Assembly: GCA_963731745.1 (NCBI GenBank)
Contig: CAVSWT010000025.1
Location: 1-64,000, forward strand
Direction: 5' to 3'
Length of the DNA: 64,000 bases
Source: CAVSWT01 sp963731745
Lineage (GTDB): Bacteria; Bacteroidota; Ignavibacteria; Ignavibacteriales; Ignavibacteriaceae
Part shown: positions 8,602 to 19,541 of the stretch, piece after piece
Layout of the letters: each line of letters starts with the position of its first letter
Numbering within the stretch: the first letter of the stretch is position 1
The notes under the pieces: generated by a model
Seen by the model: only the letters and a program-made list of their open reading frames with translations
Told to the model about the DNA's origin: nothing
Databases searched by the model: none
Position numbers and translations under genes: made by a program

Positions 8602-11481
8602 ATGAGAGAGAATAATTTTTTAATAAAAATTTTAATTCTAGCAGGATTATTTCTCTTTATAAATTTAAATAACGTATTTGCCGCAGGCGGAAAAATATCA
8701 GGCAAAATAGTTGAAAAAAATAGCGGTACTCCTGTTCCGGGAGTTAATGTGCAGCTCGTTGGCGAATCCATGGGCGCGGCTTCTGATTTGAATGGAGAAT
8801 ATTTTATTCTGAATGTTCCGCCCGGAGTTTACAGCCTTAGAGCATCAATCATTGGTTACAAATCAATCACAAAAACTGAAGTGCAGGTAAGTGTAAATCA
8901 TACTACGGAAATTGATTTTCAAATGGAAGAAACTGTTCTGCAAATAAATGAAGATGTGGTGATTACAGCCGAAAGACCTCCGGTTGAGAAAGATGAAACT
9001 TCAACTAGGCATTTTGTTTCTGCTCAAGAAATTTCAGTACAGCCGATGACTCAATTATCTGATGTGCTCACCACTCTGCCCGGCATCGATAACGTGAACG
9101 GGCAGTTAACTGTTCGCGGCGGTTCTATTGACCAGGTTCAATTTTTGATTGATGGAGTGAGAACTAATAATCCGCTGGATTATTCTCCGTACACAAATAT
9201 TAATCTTTCGTCAATTCAAGAGCTTGAAATAATTACTGGTGGTTTTAATGCTGAATATGGGCAAGCTCAGTCCGGTGTTTTCAATATCATTACTAAAGAA
9301 GGCGGTAAAACAATTAGAGGTTATAATGAATTTAGGTTGACTCCGCCCGGCAAGCCGCATTTTGGAACAGCGTTTTATGATTATTCAACAACACGTTATT
9401 GGGAAAATACGCACGCCAGACATTTGCAATGGTGGATTGATAATCCGGATCAATGGGTAGATCCAAACGGAATCAAAGGCATTGACCCTAATAGTTTATG
9501 GACTCCTGAGCAGGCTTATCAAAATTATTTGAACACTCACCAGCCATTGACTGATTACACGAATAGAAGCAGTTACGAGGAAGAATTTTCATTAGGCGGT
9601 CCAATGCCGTTTAATGATATGTATTTTTTCGTTTCCGGCAAATATAGAACCACACCGCCAATAACCGGAAACAGCTTTCGAAATATGGGAACCTGGTTTG
9701 ATGGAACTGCAAAAATAACATTTCATTTAAGCCAGAATTTAAAGCTAATGTTTTCCGGAATATACAGTGAAACAAATACTAACGTTGGTATGGAATCGAT
9801 GAATTTTGATTTTATCTCTGCTAACGGATTGGGTGCTAAATATGCTTACGATGATTTTAATGGATATCCTGAATCAAACAATAATTCTCAAGCAGTTCAG
9901 TTTACACATGTATTAGGCAAAAATACTTTTTACCAGCTTCAATTAAGCAGGTATTTTCATTTCCAAAGTCAATCAACTTTCCCGGGAGATTCGCTTGGCT
10001 GGGAATCAGGTTCGCCTATTTATGATAACTTGCTTGCTGTTGATGAATTTGGCAATCCGATACCTGGCGCCTACAATGATATTATTGGTTTACATACAAC
10101 CGGATATTATTATAGAGGTGAGGATAGAAATACTAAGTATTCGTTGACAGGAAGTTTTTTAAGTCAAATTAATTCCGGATGGCAGGTAAAAGCCGGACTT
10201 GAATTTACATATTATACTCTTGATAGATTTCAAGAAGCTAAAGCATATGGTGCAATTGAAGACAGAACATATAAACCTTATGAAGGAGCAATTTACTATC
10301 AAAACAAATTAGAGTTTGAAGGATTGATAATGAATCTCGGTGTGCGATATGATTTTTACAATCCTAATGATAATCAATATTCTGATACTTACGATCCATT
10401 TGATGTGTATCAATCTGCCGTCGATGGGACTACTCCAACACCCAAAACTGAACCAACTAAATTATTTGGACAGATTTCACCCAGAATTGGTGTATCTCAT
10501 CCGATTTCTGAAAATACAGTGCTTCATTTTTCTTACGGTCACTTTTTTCAAAGAGCTAACTGGGGTGATTATGGCGAAGGTACAGGCAGCGATGCTGCTG
10601 GACAATCTGTCAGTGGAATTTTAAATACTTACTTAATTGATCAAGGCAATGGACAGTACATCGCCTATAATCTTGGTAATAGAAATCTGGCACCTCGAAA
10701 AGTAGTTCAGTATGAAGTTGGAGTTGAACATAATATTAATGGCTTAGTCGCAGACGTAACAGCATACTATAAAGATTATACGAAAACAGTTAGGTCTGTG
10801 AAAGTGATAACCAAAAGCGGGGGTTCGTATATAACTACCGCAAATGGCGATTATGGTGATGAGAAAGGAATTGAAATATCATTAAGAAAACCTTTTACAG
10901 GGAGTTGGTCAGGCTATTTAAATTATACGTGGAGCACTGGCATTCTTGGCAGATCGGGCGATCCCACAATTTTAGTTCCGCCTGGTTCTGATATTCAGGT
11001 TACGCAGCCGACTATTATTGGAGATGACATTATCTATGAAAGGCCGAGAGTGAAAGCCGGTTTAACCTATTTAACACCAAAAGATTTTTCATTCCTATTT
11101 GGAATATTTTCGAATTTGGAAATGTCATTACGTTACTGGGTTTATTATCCTAATGATAAAATTATTGATGATACTTTTGGCGAAGGCGGGATTACATTCG
11201 TGAGAGATGCATTTGTTTCTGCCGATGTTGAATTAAGAAAGCAAATTGATTTGGATTTTATTAAACCTGCTATTTTCATAAAAGTCTTTAATGCCTTTAA
11301 TGATAAACATGTTAATCTAACCTCTGTTAAAGGCTCTTCTCCTGAAGATAGAGTTAGGTTTGTTAATTCAAGATTTACTGATTTCCCTGAATATGCCACC
11401 AGCGGGGCACCATTTCCCGATGTTACAGAATATCTAAATCTTCCAAGAAGAATTCTATTTGGTATTGCAATTACATTTTAA
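8602..11481 (+). CDS. TonB-dependent receptor with carboxypeptidase-regulatory-like N-domain
   Basis: Large outer-membrane receptor of about 960 residues. In order: signal peptide (ILILAGLFLFINLNNVFA), a carboxypeptidase-regulatory-like beta-sandwich (GKISGKIVEK to about residue 115), a TonB plug (residues about 120-240, with LTVRGG and DGVRTNNP), and a long beta-barrel ending in the aromatic terminus AITF. The start chosen is ATG 8602; an in-frame ATG at 8578 would only add eight polar residues before the signal peptide. No SusD partner follows; instead a secreted 748-residue protein and a PorV-like protein do. The ligand is probably an oligosaccharide, by context only. The frame is intact. 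Confidence 0.88.
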   Translation: MRENNFLIKILILAGLFLFINLNNVFAAGGKISGKIVEKNSGTPVPGVNVQLVGESMGAASDLNGEYFILNVPPGVYSLRASIIGYKSITKTEVQVSVNHTTEIDFQMEETVLQINEDVVITAERPPVEKDETSTRHFVSAQEISVQPMTQLSDVLTTLPGIDNVNGQLTVRGGSIDQVQFLIDGVRTNNPLDYSPYTNINLSSIQELEIITGGFNAEYGQAQSGVFNIITKEGGKTIRGYNEFRLTPPGKPHFGTAFYDYSTTRYWENTHARHLQWWIDNPDQWVDPNGIKGIDPNSLWTPEQAYQNYLNTHQPLTDYTNRSSYEEEFSLGGPMPFNDMYFFVSGKYRTTPPITGNSFRNMGTWFDGTAKITFHLSQNLKLMFSGIYSETNTNVGMESMNFDFISANGLGAKYAYDDFNGYPESNNNSQAVQFTHVLGKNTFYQLQLSRYFHFQSQSTFPGDSLGWESGSPIYDNLLAVDEFGNPIPGAYNDIIGLHTTGYYYRGEDRNTKYSLTGSFLSQINSGWQVKAGLEFTYYTLDRFQEAKAYGAIEDRTYKPYEGAIYYQNKLEFEGLIMNLGVRYDFYNPNDNQYSDTYDPFDVYQSAVDGTTPTPKTEPTKLFGQISPRIGVSHPISENTVLHFSYGHFFQRANWGDYGEGTGSDAAGQSVSGILNTYLIDQGNGQYIAYNLGNRNLAPRKVVQYEVGVEHNINGLVADVTAYYKDYTKTVRSVKVITKSGGSYITTANGDYGDEKGIEISLRKPFTGSWSGYLNYTWSTGILGRSGDPTILVPPGSDIQVTQPTIIGDDIIYERPRVKAGLTYLTPKDFSFLFGIFSNLEMSLRYWVYYPNDKIIDDTFGEGGITFVRDAFVSADVELRKQIDLDFIKPAIFIKVFNAFNDKHVNLTSVKGSSPEDRVRFVNSRFTDFPEYATSGAPFPDVTEYLNLPRRILFGIAITF

Positions 11482-11501
11482 TTTGAACAAAGAGCTGCAA
11501 A

Positions 11502-13748
11502 ATGAAAATCGTAAAATTTAAATCCACTTTTAACATTTGTACTTTGCTGTTGTTTCTTATTTTGCTCGATGCTTCTTTTGCGCAAAATAATTGGACTACT
11601 CACACGCGAGGTAAGCTTTGGGAAACTTTGTATAACTGGGGATTTATTGGCGATCCCGGCGCCTGGGATTATACTGAAATTACCGGCATTGGTTTTTTTC
11701 CTGGCTTTCCCGGGTATACTTTTCCCACAGATGAAATAGCTGCAAATGGTGCAATTACAGATGCAAATTTTCATAACTTTAGGACTGGCCCCTGGATCAT
11801 TGTCAAAGATGCAGATGATTTGGTTCCGCCAGATTATTCTCCTGTCAAAAAAGATTATTTATTATATCATTCTTCTCTTGCAACTGGCGATGAAGGTGTT
11901 GTCCCAAGTTTAATTCCTTCATTTACAAAAACTAAAAATTACGATGGCTCTCCTGATTTTAATCCTCTTCTTCCTGAAGAAATGAATTATGTGGAATTCG
12001 CTACAGCAACCGGGATAACCGTAAAACAGAGATCAATGTCATGGAGCTTTCCCGGTTATGACGATTTCATAATTTATGATTATGTTTTCAAAAATACAGG
12101 CGACATGGCTATACCAGCTATCAAACAGATACTGCATCATGAACAAACTTTAAATGAAGTTTGGATTGTATTTCATAGCGGTATACAAGTGTCGACAAAA
12201 GGCGTAATAAATTTTCATTATGAACCCGGAACTTTTACTGAGTCGGCAGTTCCGGCAGGTGCATTCGGCTGGCATCCTAAAAATGGATATACAGATTATT
12301 ATGTTTTAAAAAACTATACTCCCGGTGCCAATACACCTGACGGAAAAGGTTTGCTTTATTACAGCCGTGATTTTAATGGCGGAAGAAATCCGGTTCCTTG
12401 GGATTCATATAAACAAAAAACAAACTGGCGCGATCTTTTAAAGAAAAAACCTGAATGGCTGCCGGAATTGCAAGACCCTGCAGCATTTGGATTTACATTT
12501 TTATACCGTACGCCGCCAAAAGGTGCAATCAGCAATGATCCATTTGATGCAGATCCCACTCACTTTAATATTTACAGTGACGAAGGCCAAAAATTTCAAA
12601 ATAAAAATGTTGACTTTGAAGGATTTGGATTAAATGTATTTAGTAAAAAACAAATTTATGAATTTGCACAAGATGATAATCTTGCTCCAAATAACGGCAG
12701 AAATTATAATTGGTACACAAGTTCATTCGGGCCGTATACTTTAGCTCCGGGCGATTCCGTAAGAATAATAATAGCCGAGATTGCCGGCGAACTTGATTTA
12801 AAGGAAATCATTAAAGGCGATCCAGATCATTGGTTAAAAAGTTATGATGAAGCAGGCTGGGAAACAGATAGTACCAGCGCAGACATGAATAAAAACTATG
12901 AAGCGCTCCGGAACGCAATTAAATGGGGACTTGGCGCAAACGTAAATGGAATAAATTTAGCTGCGGATGTTCCTGATTCACCTCCTTCTCCAAACGTTCT
13001 TGGAGCAAGTATATCCAAAGGTTCTGATACGGCAATCGTAGCTATTCAATGGGATAAATCAGCTGAAGATGCACAAATTACAGACGGTTCAGGTGAAATA
13101 TTTTTTAATGGTTCCAGTGATCTAAGTGGTTACAGAATTTATAGAAGTATTGATAAAAGAGGCGCCTGGGACTTAGTTGACGATATTCCAAGAGCAAATT
13201 TTTCTGATTACTGGAATACTGATAAACAGCAGTACGAATACCTGGATAAAAATTTACAGTTTGGAAATGAATTTTATTATTATGTACAGGCTTATTATTC
13301 AAATCCGAAAGAGTGGACTTCTGCAAATGGGACCGTCGTTCCAAATCTTCCTGAATTAGTCAGTGCAGATTATAATCGTACACCTTTAATTTCTGCCCGT
13401 CCGGGACCTGTTTCTTTAAATAATGGATGGGATGTTTTCGTTGCTCCTAATCCATTCATTCAGGGCGATGCTACTCATAGTTTCGGTGACCCAAACCCGA
13501 TGAAAATCGAATTTAGAAATCTTCCTAAAAAAGCAATCATTAATATTTACAGCATATCGGGCGATCTTATTAAAACTTTAAGGCACGGCCCTGATTCCAA
13601 TGGTAATCTTTATGGAAGCATCGACTGGGATCAACGGTCAGACTCAGGATTATTAGTTGCTCCGGGAATGTATATATATGTTGTGCAATCCGAAACTGAA
13701 GGCAGCGTAGGCTCGAAGTTCACCGGAAAATTAATGATAATCAGATAA
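11502..13748 (+). CDS. Large secreted protein with T9SS/FlgD-like C-terminal domain
   Basis: A 748-residue protein of unknown function. It has a signal peptide (LLLFLILLDASFAQ), a long aromatic- and Gly-rich middle, a fibronectin-III-like stretch (SDLSGYRIYRSIDKRGAW, about residue 545) and a C-terminal segment with the FlgD-like/T9SS pattern (IINIYSISGDLIKTL, then GMYIYVV and a terminal KLMIIR). It is therefore probably exported through T9SS and surface-attached or released. It lies 20 bases after the TonB receptor and 42 bases before a PorV-like gene, and the three look like one functional unit. No catalytic motif was recognised. Confidence 0.7.
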   Translation: MKIVKFKSTFNICTLLLFLILLDASFAQNNWTTHTRGKLWETLYNWGFIGDPGAWDYTEITGIGFFPGFPGYTFPTDEIAANGAITDANFHNFRTGPWIIVKDADDLVPPDYSPVKKDYLLYHSSLATGDEGVVPSLIPSFTKTKNYDGSPDFNPLLPEEMNYVEFATATGITVKQRSMSWSFPGYDDFIIYDYVFKNTGDMAIPAIKQILHHEQTLNEVWIVFHSGIQVSTKGVINFHYEPGTFTESAVPAGAFGWHPKNGYTDYYVLKNYTPGANTPDGKGLLYYSRDFNGGRNPVPWDSYKQKTNWRDLLKKKPEWLPELQDPAAFGFTFLYRTPPKGAISNDPFDADPTHFNIYSDEGQKFQNKNVDFEGFGLNVFSKKQIYEFAQDDNLAPNNGRNYNWYTSSFGPYTLAPGDSVRIIIAEIAGELDLKEIIKGDPDHWLKSYDEAGWETDSTSADMNKNYEALRNAIKWGLGANVNGINLAADVPDSPPSPNVLGASISKGSDTAIVAIQWDKSAEDAQITDGSGEIFFNGSSDLSGYRIYRSIDKRGAWDLVDDIPRANFSDYWNTDKQQYEYLDKNLQFGNEFYYYVQAYYSNPKEWTSANGTVVPNLPELVSADYNRTPLISARPGPVSLNNGWDVFVAPNPFIQGDATHSFGDPNPMKIEFRNLPKKAIINIYSISGDLIKTLRHGPDSNGNLYGSIDWDQRSDSGLLVAPGMYIYVVQSETEGSVGSKFTGKLMIIR

Positions 13749-13790
13749 TAAATAAAAAAATTTTATGACACACAAATTGAGGATTAGAAA

Positions 13791-14771
13791 TTGAAAAAGC
13801 TTATTGTTTTAATAATAATTCTCACCACATCCGGAATTGTAAATGCTCAATTCAATAAGGCTGGGCGAACCTCTTTACAATTTTTAAAAATTGGCATTGG
13901 TGCAAGACAAGCAGGAATTGGCGAATCGGGAATTGCAAATATGGACGATGTGAACTCAATCTTTTGGAATCCTGCAGCGATTGCAGGTATTAGTGAAGCA
14001 GAAGCAGCATTCAATTACACCAACTGGATCGCTGATTTAAAAGTTATGTCAGGTGCTGTCGGATATAATATTGAGGGTATTGGTGTAATAGCACTTAATT
14101 ATATTTCACTGAATTACGGTGATTTACAAGAAGCTTTAGTAACCAGCACTACCGGAAAGTTGGATACAAGAACTGGAAATACTTTTACGGGTAGTGACCT
14201 TTCATTTGGTGTAGGCTTAGCAAGAAGATTTACTGATAAACTTTCAGTCGGGGTTAACATAAAATACTTGCGTGAAGACTTATATACTTACACAACATCA
14301 TTATGGGCCTTCGATGTTGGAAGTTATTACAATACAGGATGGAAAGGTATACGGCTTGCAATGAGTGCACAAAATTTTTCAAGTCAGGCTAGGTGGCTTC
14401 AAACGGGAATTGAGGAGCAGCAATCATATCAGCTGCCGCTTCTATTTAGAATCGGATGGTCAATCGATTTGGCTGGCGGTGATGATTTAATTTTAGGCGG
14501 TGATCCAAATCAGCATAAATTTTCTTTTAACATGGATGCAATTCATTCCAACGATTACGCTGAACGTATTCATATGGGTGTTGAGTATACGGCTTTTGAT
14601 ATAATATCATTACGTTCCGGATATAGATTTAATTATGACGAAGGTAATTTTAGTGCAGGCATAGGTTTAAAATATCAGCTGGGAATTATAAATCTAAAAA
14701 TTGATTATGCTTATGTGAAATATGATTTTCTGGATTCGCCGCATAGATTCAGCATAATCATGGCATTTTAA
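13791..14771 (+). CDS. PorV/PorQ-family outer-membrane protein
   Basis: A 326-residue barrel protein starting at a TTG preceded by GAGGA. The signal peptide is followed by LQFLKIGIGARQAGIGESGIA and SIFWNPAAIAGI, the hallmark opening of PorV/PorQ-type proteins, and then repeated amphipathic strands ending SIIMAF. PorV in T9SS shuttles cargo at the outer membrane; this copy sits directly after a T9SS-tailed protein and may serve it, which is inference. The frame is intact. Confidence 0.82.
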   Translation: MKKLIVLIIILTTSGIVNAQFNKAGRTSLQFLKIGIGARQAGIGESGIANMDDVNSIFWNPAAIAGISEAEAAFNYTNWIADLKVMSGAVGYNIEGIGVIALNYISLNYGDLQEALVTSTTGKLDTRTGNTFTGSDLSFGVGLARRFTDKLSVGVNIKYLREDLYTYTTSLWAFDVGSYYNTGWKGIRLAMSAQNFSSQARWLQTGIEEQQSYQLPLLFRIGWSIDLAGGDDLILGGDPNQHKFSFNMDAIHSNDYAERIHMGVEYTAFDIISLRSGYRFNYDEGNFSAGIGLKYQLGIINLKIDYAYVKYDFLDSPHRFSIIMAF

Positions 14772-14887
14772 AAACTAAATAAGGCTACAGAATAGGCTGG
14801 GACTAATTAATTTTTCTACGCAATACATTATTACATGAAAGATCTGATTAAAACTTACAACAAAAGAAGTTACTAGAGAGGAACTTT

Positions 14888-17800
14888 ATGGCATTTTCGC
14901 AAAAACTTGTGAATGGTGAAAAACTAACTAAAGAAAATTTTGAAAATCCTCCAAAGGAAATGGGAATACTTCCATTCTGGTTTTGGAATGGTGAGATGGA
15001 TGAAAAAGAAATGGAATGGCAGATGCGTGAATATAAAAGCAAAGGCATTCCCGGTTTTTTTATTCATGGAAGATTCGGAGAAAAGATAGGATACTTATCC
15101 GAAACCTGGTTTGAAAGGACAAAATTTGCAGTAGAAAAAGCAAAAGAAATTGGAATTGATGTTTGGGTATATGATGAAATGAATTGGCCAAGCGGTACTG
15201 CTGAGAGACAGGTATTAAAGAAATATCCTAATCTAAAACAAAAATATCTCGAGCTTGTTGCATTAAATGTTGACGGGCCATTATTTACTTTTTTAGAAGC
15301 TACCGATGACCGTTATGTTAATACCGGCAACTCAAAACCAATTGCTGCATTCGCTTGTACGGATAAAGAATTTAATTCTTCAATTGAAAAATTAATTGAT
15401 CTTACACCCAACCTTTCTTTTAATGCTGTAATTCCCTGGGAAGCTCCTGAAGGGAAATGGAGACTTCTTTATTTTCTTGAAAAAGAAATTGATTACTACA
15501 TTGACACTATGAATCCGGAATCAACAAACAGATTTTTAGAAATCACTCATGAAGGTTATAAGAAAGCTGTCGGCAAAGATTTCGGTTCAATTGTGCCTGG
15601 TTTTTATACCGATGAACCCGCAATGCATTATTATCATGTGGGAATGGAAAATCATGTAATTCCATGGACAAGCCAGATGTTTAAAATCTTCCGTGAAAAA
15701 AGAGGTTACGATCTTAAACCTTATCTGCCTGCACTTTATCTGGATATGGGAGAAAAAACTGCACAGATCAGATATGATTTTTGGAGAACTTTAACCGAGC
15801 AGTATTCTGAAACTTATTATAAAAGAATAAGAGATTGGTGCGATGAAAATGGAGTTTTATTTACAGGCCATTTACTTTTTGAAGAATGGCTGCGGCTTCA
15901 GGCAAGATGTGAAGGAAATATTTTTAAACACCTAAAGCACATGCATATCATTGGTGTTGATCATTTATATCCAAAAATAGGAACTAAAAATGAACCCGAT
16001 CAGCATGTGGCATTAAAATTAGGAAGCTCTGCTGCGCATCATTTCGGAAGCACAAGACTTATTATGCGAATCAATGGGCGGAACTTATTGGGATTGTACT
16101 CTCGAAAGAATGAAATGGATTGCAAATTGGGAATATGTGCTTGGAGTAAATCTATTTAATAATCATGGTTATCATTATTCAATTGAAGGCGAAAGAAAAA
16201 GAGATTGGCCGCCCTCGCAGTTTTATCATCATACCTGGTGGAAATATTATGATCAGTTTACAGGTTATATGGCAAGGCTTGGGCATATTCTTTCAGGCGG
16301 AAAGCATGTTGCAAAATTACTTGTGCTTTTTCCAATTAATAGTATCTGGACGAATTATAAACCGCAATTCAGAGATAGAATCAGCAGTACAATTGAAAGT
16401 AATTTTAATGATTTAACCGATACTCTACTTAGGTTTCATTATGATTTTGATTATGCTGATGAAGATATTTTAATTGACGCCAGCATTAAAGGGAATAAAA
16501 TAAAAATTCGGGATGAAGAATTTGAAGTATTAATTCTTCCGCCGCTTACGCACATTAAGAAAAAAACTTATGATGTAATTAAAAAATTTATTTCTAACGG
16601 CGGCAAGGTTATCGCGGATACGTTTTTGCCAACTGAATTTCTTGAAGCAAAACGAAACGGTGCGGCAGCAAGTATCAAAGAATTATTTAAAATTGATCCG
16701 CATGATTTATTAAAGGAATTTGAAGGGAAAAAGAAATCTCCCAAAAATAGAATCATCGGGAATAAAAATGTTTTTGTATTTAGAAGCAAAGGAATTTCAA
16801 AAGACGAATGGAGAAATGATCTTCAAAAGATTTTAAATAAATGTGTAACCCCTGATGTTAAAATTGATAATGAAGATGTTTTTTATCTTCACAGAGTAAA
16901 AGACAATTTTGATATTTATTTTCTTGTTAATACATCTCAAAAGAATATTGGACAAGTTGAAGTTTCATTTGAAAAAATCGGTAAGCCGGAAATATGGAAT
17001 CCCAACAGTGGTGAAATCCTTCCAATTCATGTCTATCAAATTAAAAACAATCGGTTAAACGTTCAGCTAAATTTCACATCGAGTGATTCGCACATAATTA
17101 TTATTGATAATAAAAAAGATCAAAATTTCATTTCAGAAACAAATTTAACTGTCGAAGAATTTAAGAATGGAATTGTTGAAGGTTATACTTTAAAAAATGA
17201 TGAAGAAAGTTTATGCGAAAATTCAAAATGGTAAAAATTCAAAAACGGTAAAAGAAAAAACAAAGAAAAATTATTCGTCAATAAATCTTGGCAATGAATT
17301 TAGTTTCAAATTAGAAGATGATAATGTTCTTTGCATTTCAAATTGGAAGATGAAGTATTCAGAAAATTCGGATGAAAATTTATTGCAGGATTTTTATAAA
17401 AAAGAGTTCGATGATTCTAAATGGCTGAATGTTACTAACGGTGCATGGGAAATGCAGATTCCGCAGGAAAGAGATGAAGAAATTTATCCTGTTAAATTAT
17501 TTTATAGAACTTCATTTGAAATTGAAAATATACCATCACGAATAGCATTGCTGGTAGATGGATTCAGTGGAAGTGATTACAAATTATTCATTAACGGAAA
17601 TGAAATCAAAAGTAAAGGAAAACGCAGTAAATTGGATGCTGAAATAAGAGAAATTGATATAAAAGAATTTGTAGCTGAAGGTAAAAATTTAGTTGCAGTT
17701 CACTTTGCTGCAAATAGAAGAACAGATGGAATTTTGGATTTATTAAAAGTCATTGGTGACTTTTCCTTGGAACCCGCTAAAAATGGTTATAAAATTTCTG

Positions 17801-18162
17801 CGCAAAAAGAAAAATTAAAAATTGGTGATTGGACAAAACAAGGTTATCCTTTCTATTCCGGAACAATAACCTATTCTTCAGAAGTTGACGTGAATGAAAA
17901 ATATCTTGATGGTAAACTTTTTCTTGATGTTGACTGCGGGGAAGATGTGCTTGAAGTAATCGTAAATAATAATTCAACCATTGTTCCATGGCATCCGTAT
18001 AAAATTGATATAACTAACTTTATCAATTCTGGTAAAAATAAAATTGAGTTAAAAGTAACAAACACTTTGATAAATATTCTTGAAGCTGTTCAGAAGAAAT
18101 CCGGCTTATTCAAGCAGCCAAAAATTTTGCATGCAAACAAATACAAATTAAATATCGGGTAG
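14888..18162 (+). CDS. GH106-like alpha-L-rhamnosidase family glycosidase, frame broken
   Basis: A glycosidase of about 1,080 residues resembling GH106 alpha-L-rhamnosidases: an N-terminal barrel with FWFWNGEM, DEMNWPSG and FYTDEPAMHYY, a middle segment (GYHYSIEGERKRDWPP), and a GH2-type galactose-binding C-domain (LFLDVDCGEDVLEVIVN). It lacks a signal peptide, so it probably acts in the cytoplasm or needs another route. Fragments are 14888-16159, 16074-17234 and 17197-18162; overlapping frames join naturally (GSTRL, then SMGGTYWDCTLERMKW), indicating small indels near 16060 and 17210. A strong RBS (GAGAGGAA) precedes the start. Its stop abuts the ribokinase gene. The substrate could be rhamnose on pectin side chains, by family only. 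Confidence 0.78.
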
Positions 18163-18173
18163 TGGAGAATCGA

Positions 18174-19098
18174 ATGAAACGTGAGGGTGTGTTAGTTGTC
18201 GGCAGTGCCAATATGGATTTAGTAGTTTCTACTAACAGGTTCCCTGAGCCTGGGGAAACAATTTTCGGAAGTAAGTTTGAAATGTTTCCGGGCGGCAAAG
18301 GTTCAAACCAGGCGGTTTGTGCGGCCAAACTTGGCGGTAAAACTTATTTTATAGGTAAAATAGGTGAAGATAACTTCGGTAAAAAATTAATTGAAAATAT
18401 GAATCAAGAAGGAGTTGACTTATCATACTTAGTGGTAGATAATAAAAGTGATACAGGCATGGCGTTGATTACAGTTGATTCAAAAGGGGAAAATCAAATA
18501 ATTGTTATATCCGGCGGTAATATGAAAATTTCTTCTTCGGAGTTAGAAAAGAAGAAGGAGATATTTTCAAAAGTTAAAGTTGTAGTTAGCCAGCTTGAGA
18601 TTCCATTAGAAACAGTTTTTAAAACAGCTGAACTTTCTAAAGAAAATAATATTCCGTTTATATTAAATCCGGCGCCGGCAAATAAGCTTTCAAAAGAATT
18701 GCTTAAAAAGATTGACTACCTAACTCCGAATGAGAATGAATTAAGCATGCTTACTGACTCTTCTTCAAATTCTATAGAATCAATAAAATCCGCTGCCAAT
18801 AAATTGTTAAGGGATGGAGTCAAAAATGTTATCGTAACTTTGGGTGAAAACGGTGCATATTTATTTAACAATGAAATTGAAAAACACTTTGCGGCTCCGA
18901 CTATTAATGCCGTTGATTCAACAGGAGCCGGAGATGCATTTAACGGCGCCTTAGCTTTTGCATTGTCCAATGGGCGAAGAAATTGAAAAAGCAATTCGGT
19001 TTGCAATATCGGTAGCTTCCTATTCGGTTACAAAAATGGGAGCTCAAAGTTCAATGCCTAAATTGGAAGAAATAGAACATTACAATATTGCAAACTAA
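18174..19098 (+). CDS. rbsK: Ribokinase (PfkB family), frame broken
   Basis: Phosphorylates D-ribose to ribose 5-phosphate. Ribokinase signatures are clear: GSANMDLV at the N-terminus, GGKGSNQAVCAAKLGG near residue 40, LNPAPA, TPNENE, and the PfkB C-terminal motif DSTGAGDAFNGALA with its catalytic Asp. The start used is ATG 18174 with GTGGAGA upstream; the upstream GTG at 18162 would overlap the previous stop. The frame breaks near 18970, and the last 40 residues (GEEIEKAIRFAISVASYSVTK to the stop at 19096) continue in another frame. It is followed 24 bases later by rbsD, so the pair forms a ribose module. Confidence 0.9.
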
Positions 19099-19122
19099 AA
19101 TTATCACAAGAGGGAGTAATTG

Positions 19123-19527
19123 ATGAAAAAAAATGGAATCTTAAACGCACCTTTATCAAAAGTAATTGCTTCATTAGGGCATACGGATAGGCTGGTTATT
19201 TGCGACAGCGGATTGCCGATCCCCAGAAATGCTGAAGTAATTGATCTCGCTTTGACAAAAAATATCCCAAGGTTCATCGATGCATTAAAAATAATTTTTG
19301 AAGAGCTGGCGGTTGAAGAAGCAGTCGTCGCTGAAGAAATTATTCAAAAGAACGAAGAATTATTTAATGAGATACAAAAACTTTTATGCGATGTTAATAT
19401 TCTAAAAGTATCTCATGAAATGTTTAAGGAAAAAACTAAAGAAAATGGAACAACAGTTTTTGTTAGAACCGGTGAAGCTACTCCATACGCAAATATTATT
19501 TTAGTTGCCGGAGTAACTTTCAATTAA
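19123..19527 (+). CDS. rbsD: D-ribose pyranase
   Basis: Converts the pyranose form of ribose to the furanose form used by ribokinase. The sequence has the family start GILNAPLSKVIASLGHTD with the catalytic His, DSGLPIP, and a conserved C-terminal R-TGEATPYANI stretch. Its length of 134 residues is normal. The ATG at 19123 has AGGGAG upstream; a TTG one codon earlier is less likely. It lies directly downstream of rbsK, and no ribose transporter is present beside it. Confidence 0.93.
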   Translation: MKKNGILNAPLSKVIASLGHTDRLVICDSGLPIPRNAEVIDLALTKNIPRFIDALKIIFEELAVEEAVVAEEIIQKNEELFNEIQKLLCDVNILKVSHEMFKEKTKENGTTVFVRTGEATPYANIILVAGVTFN

Positions 19528-19541
19528 AAATAGGGGAGAAA

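Noticed and set aside
18162..18173. GTG at 18162 as the ribokinase start
   Set aside because: It overlaps the upstream stop, and the ATG at 18174 has a better ribosome site and matches the family start.
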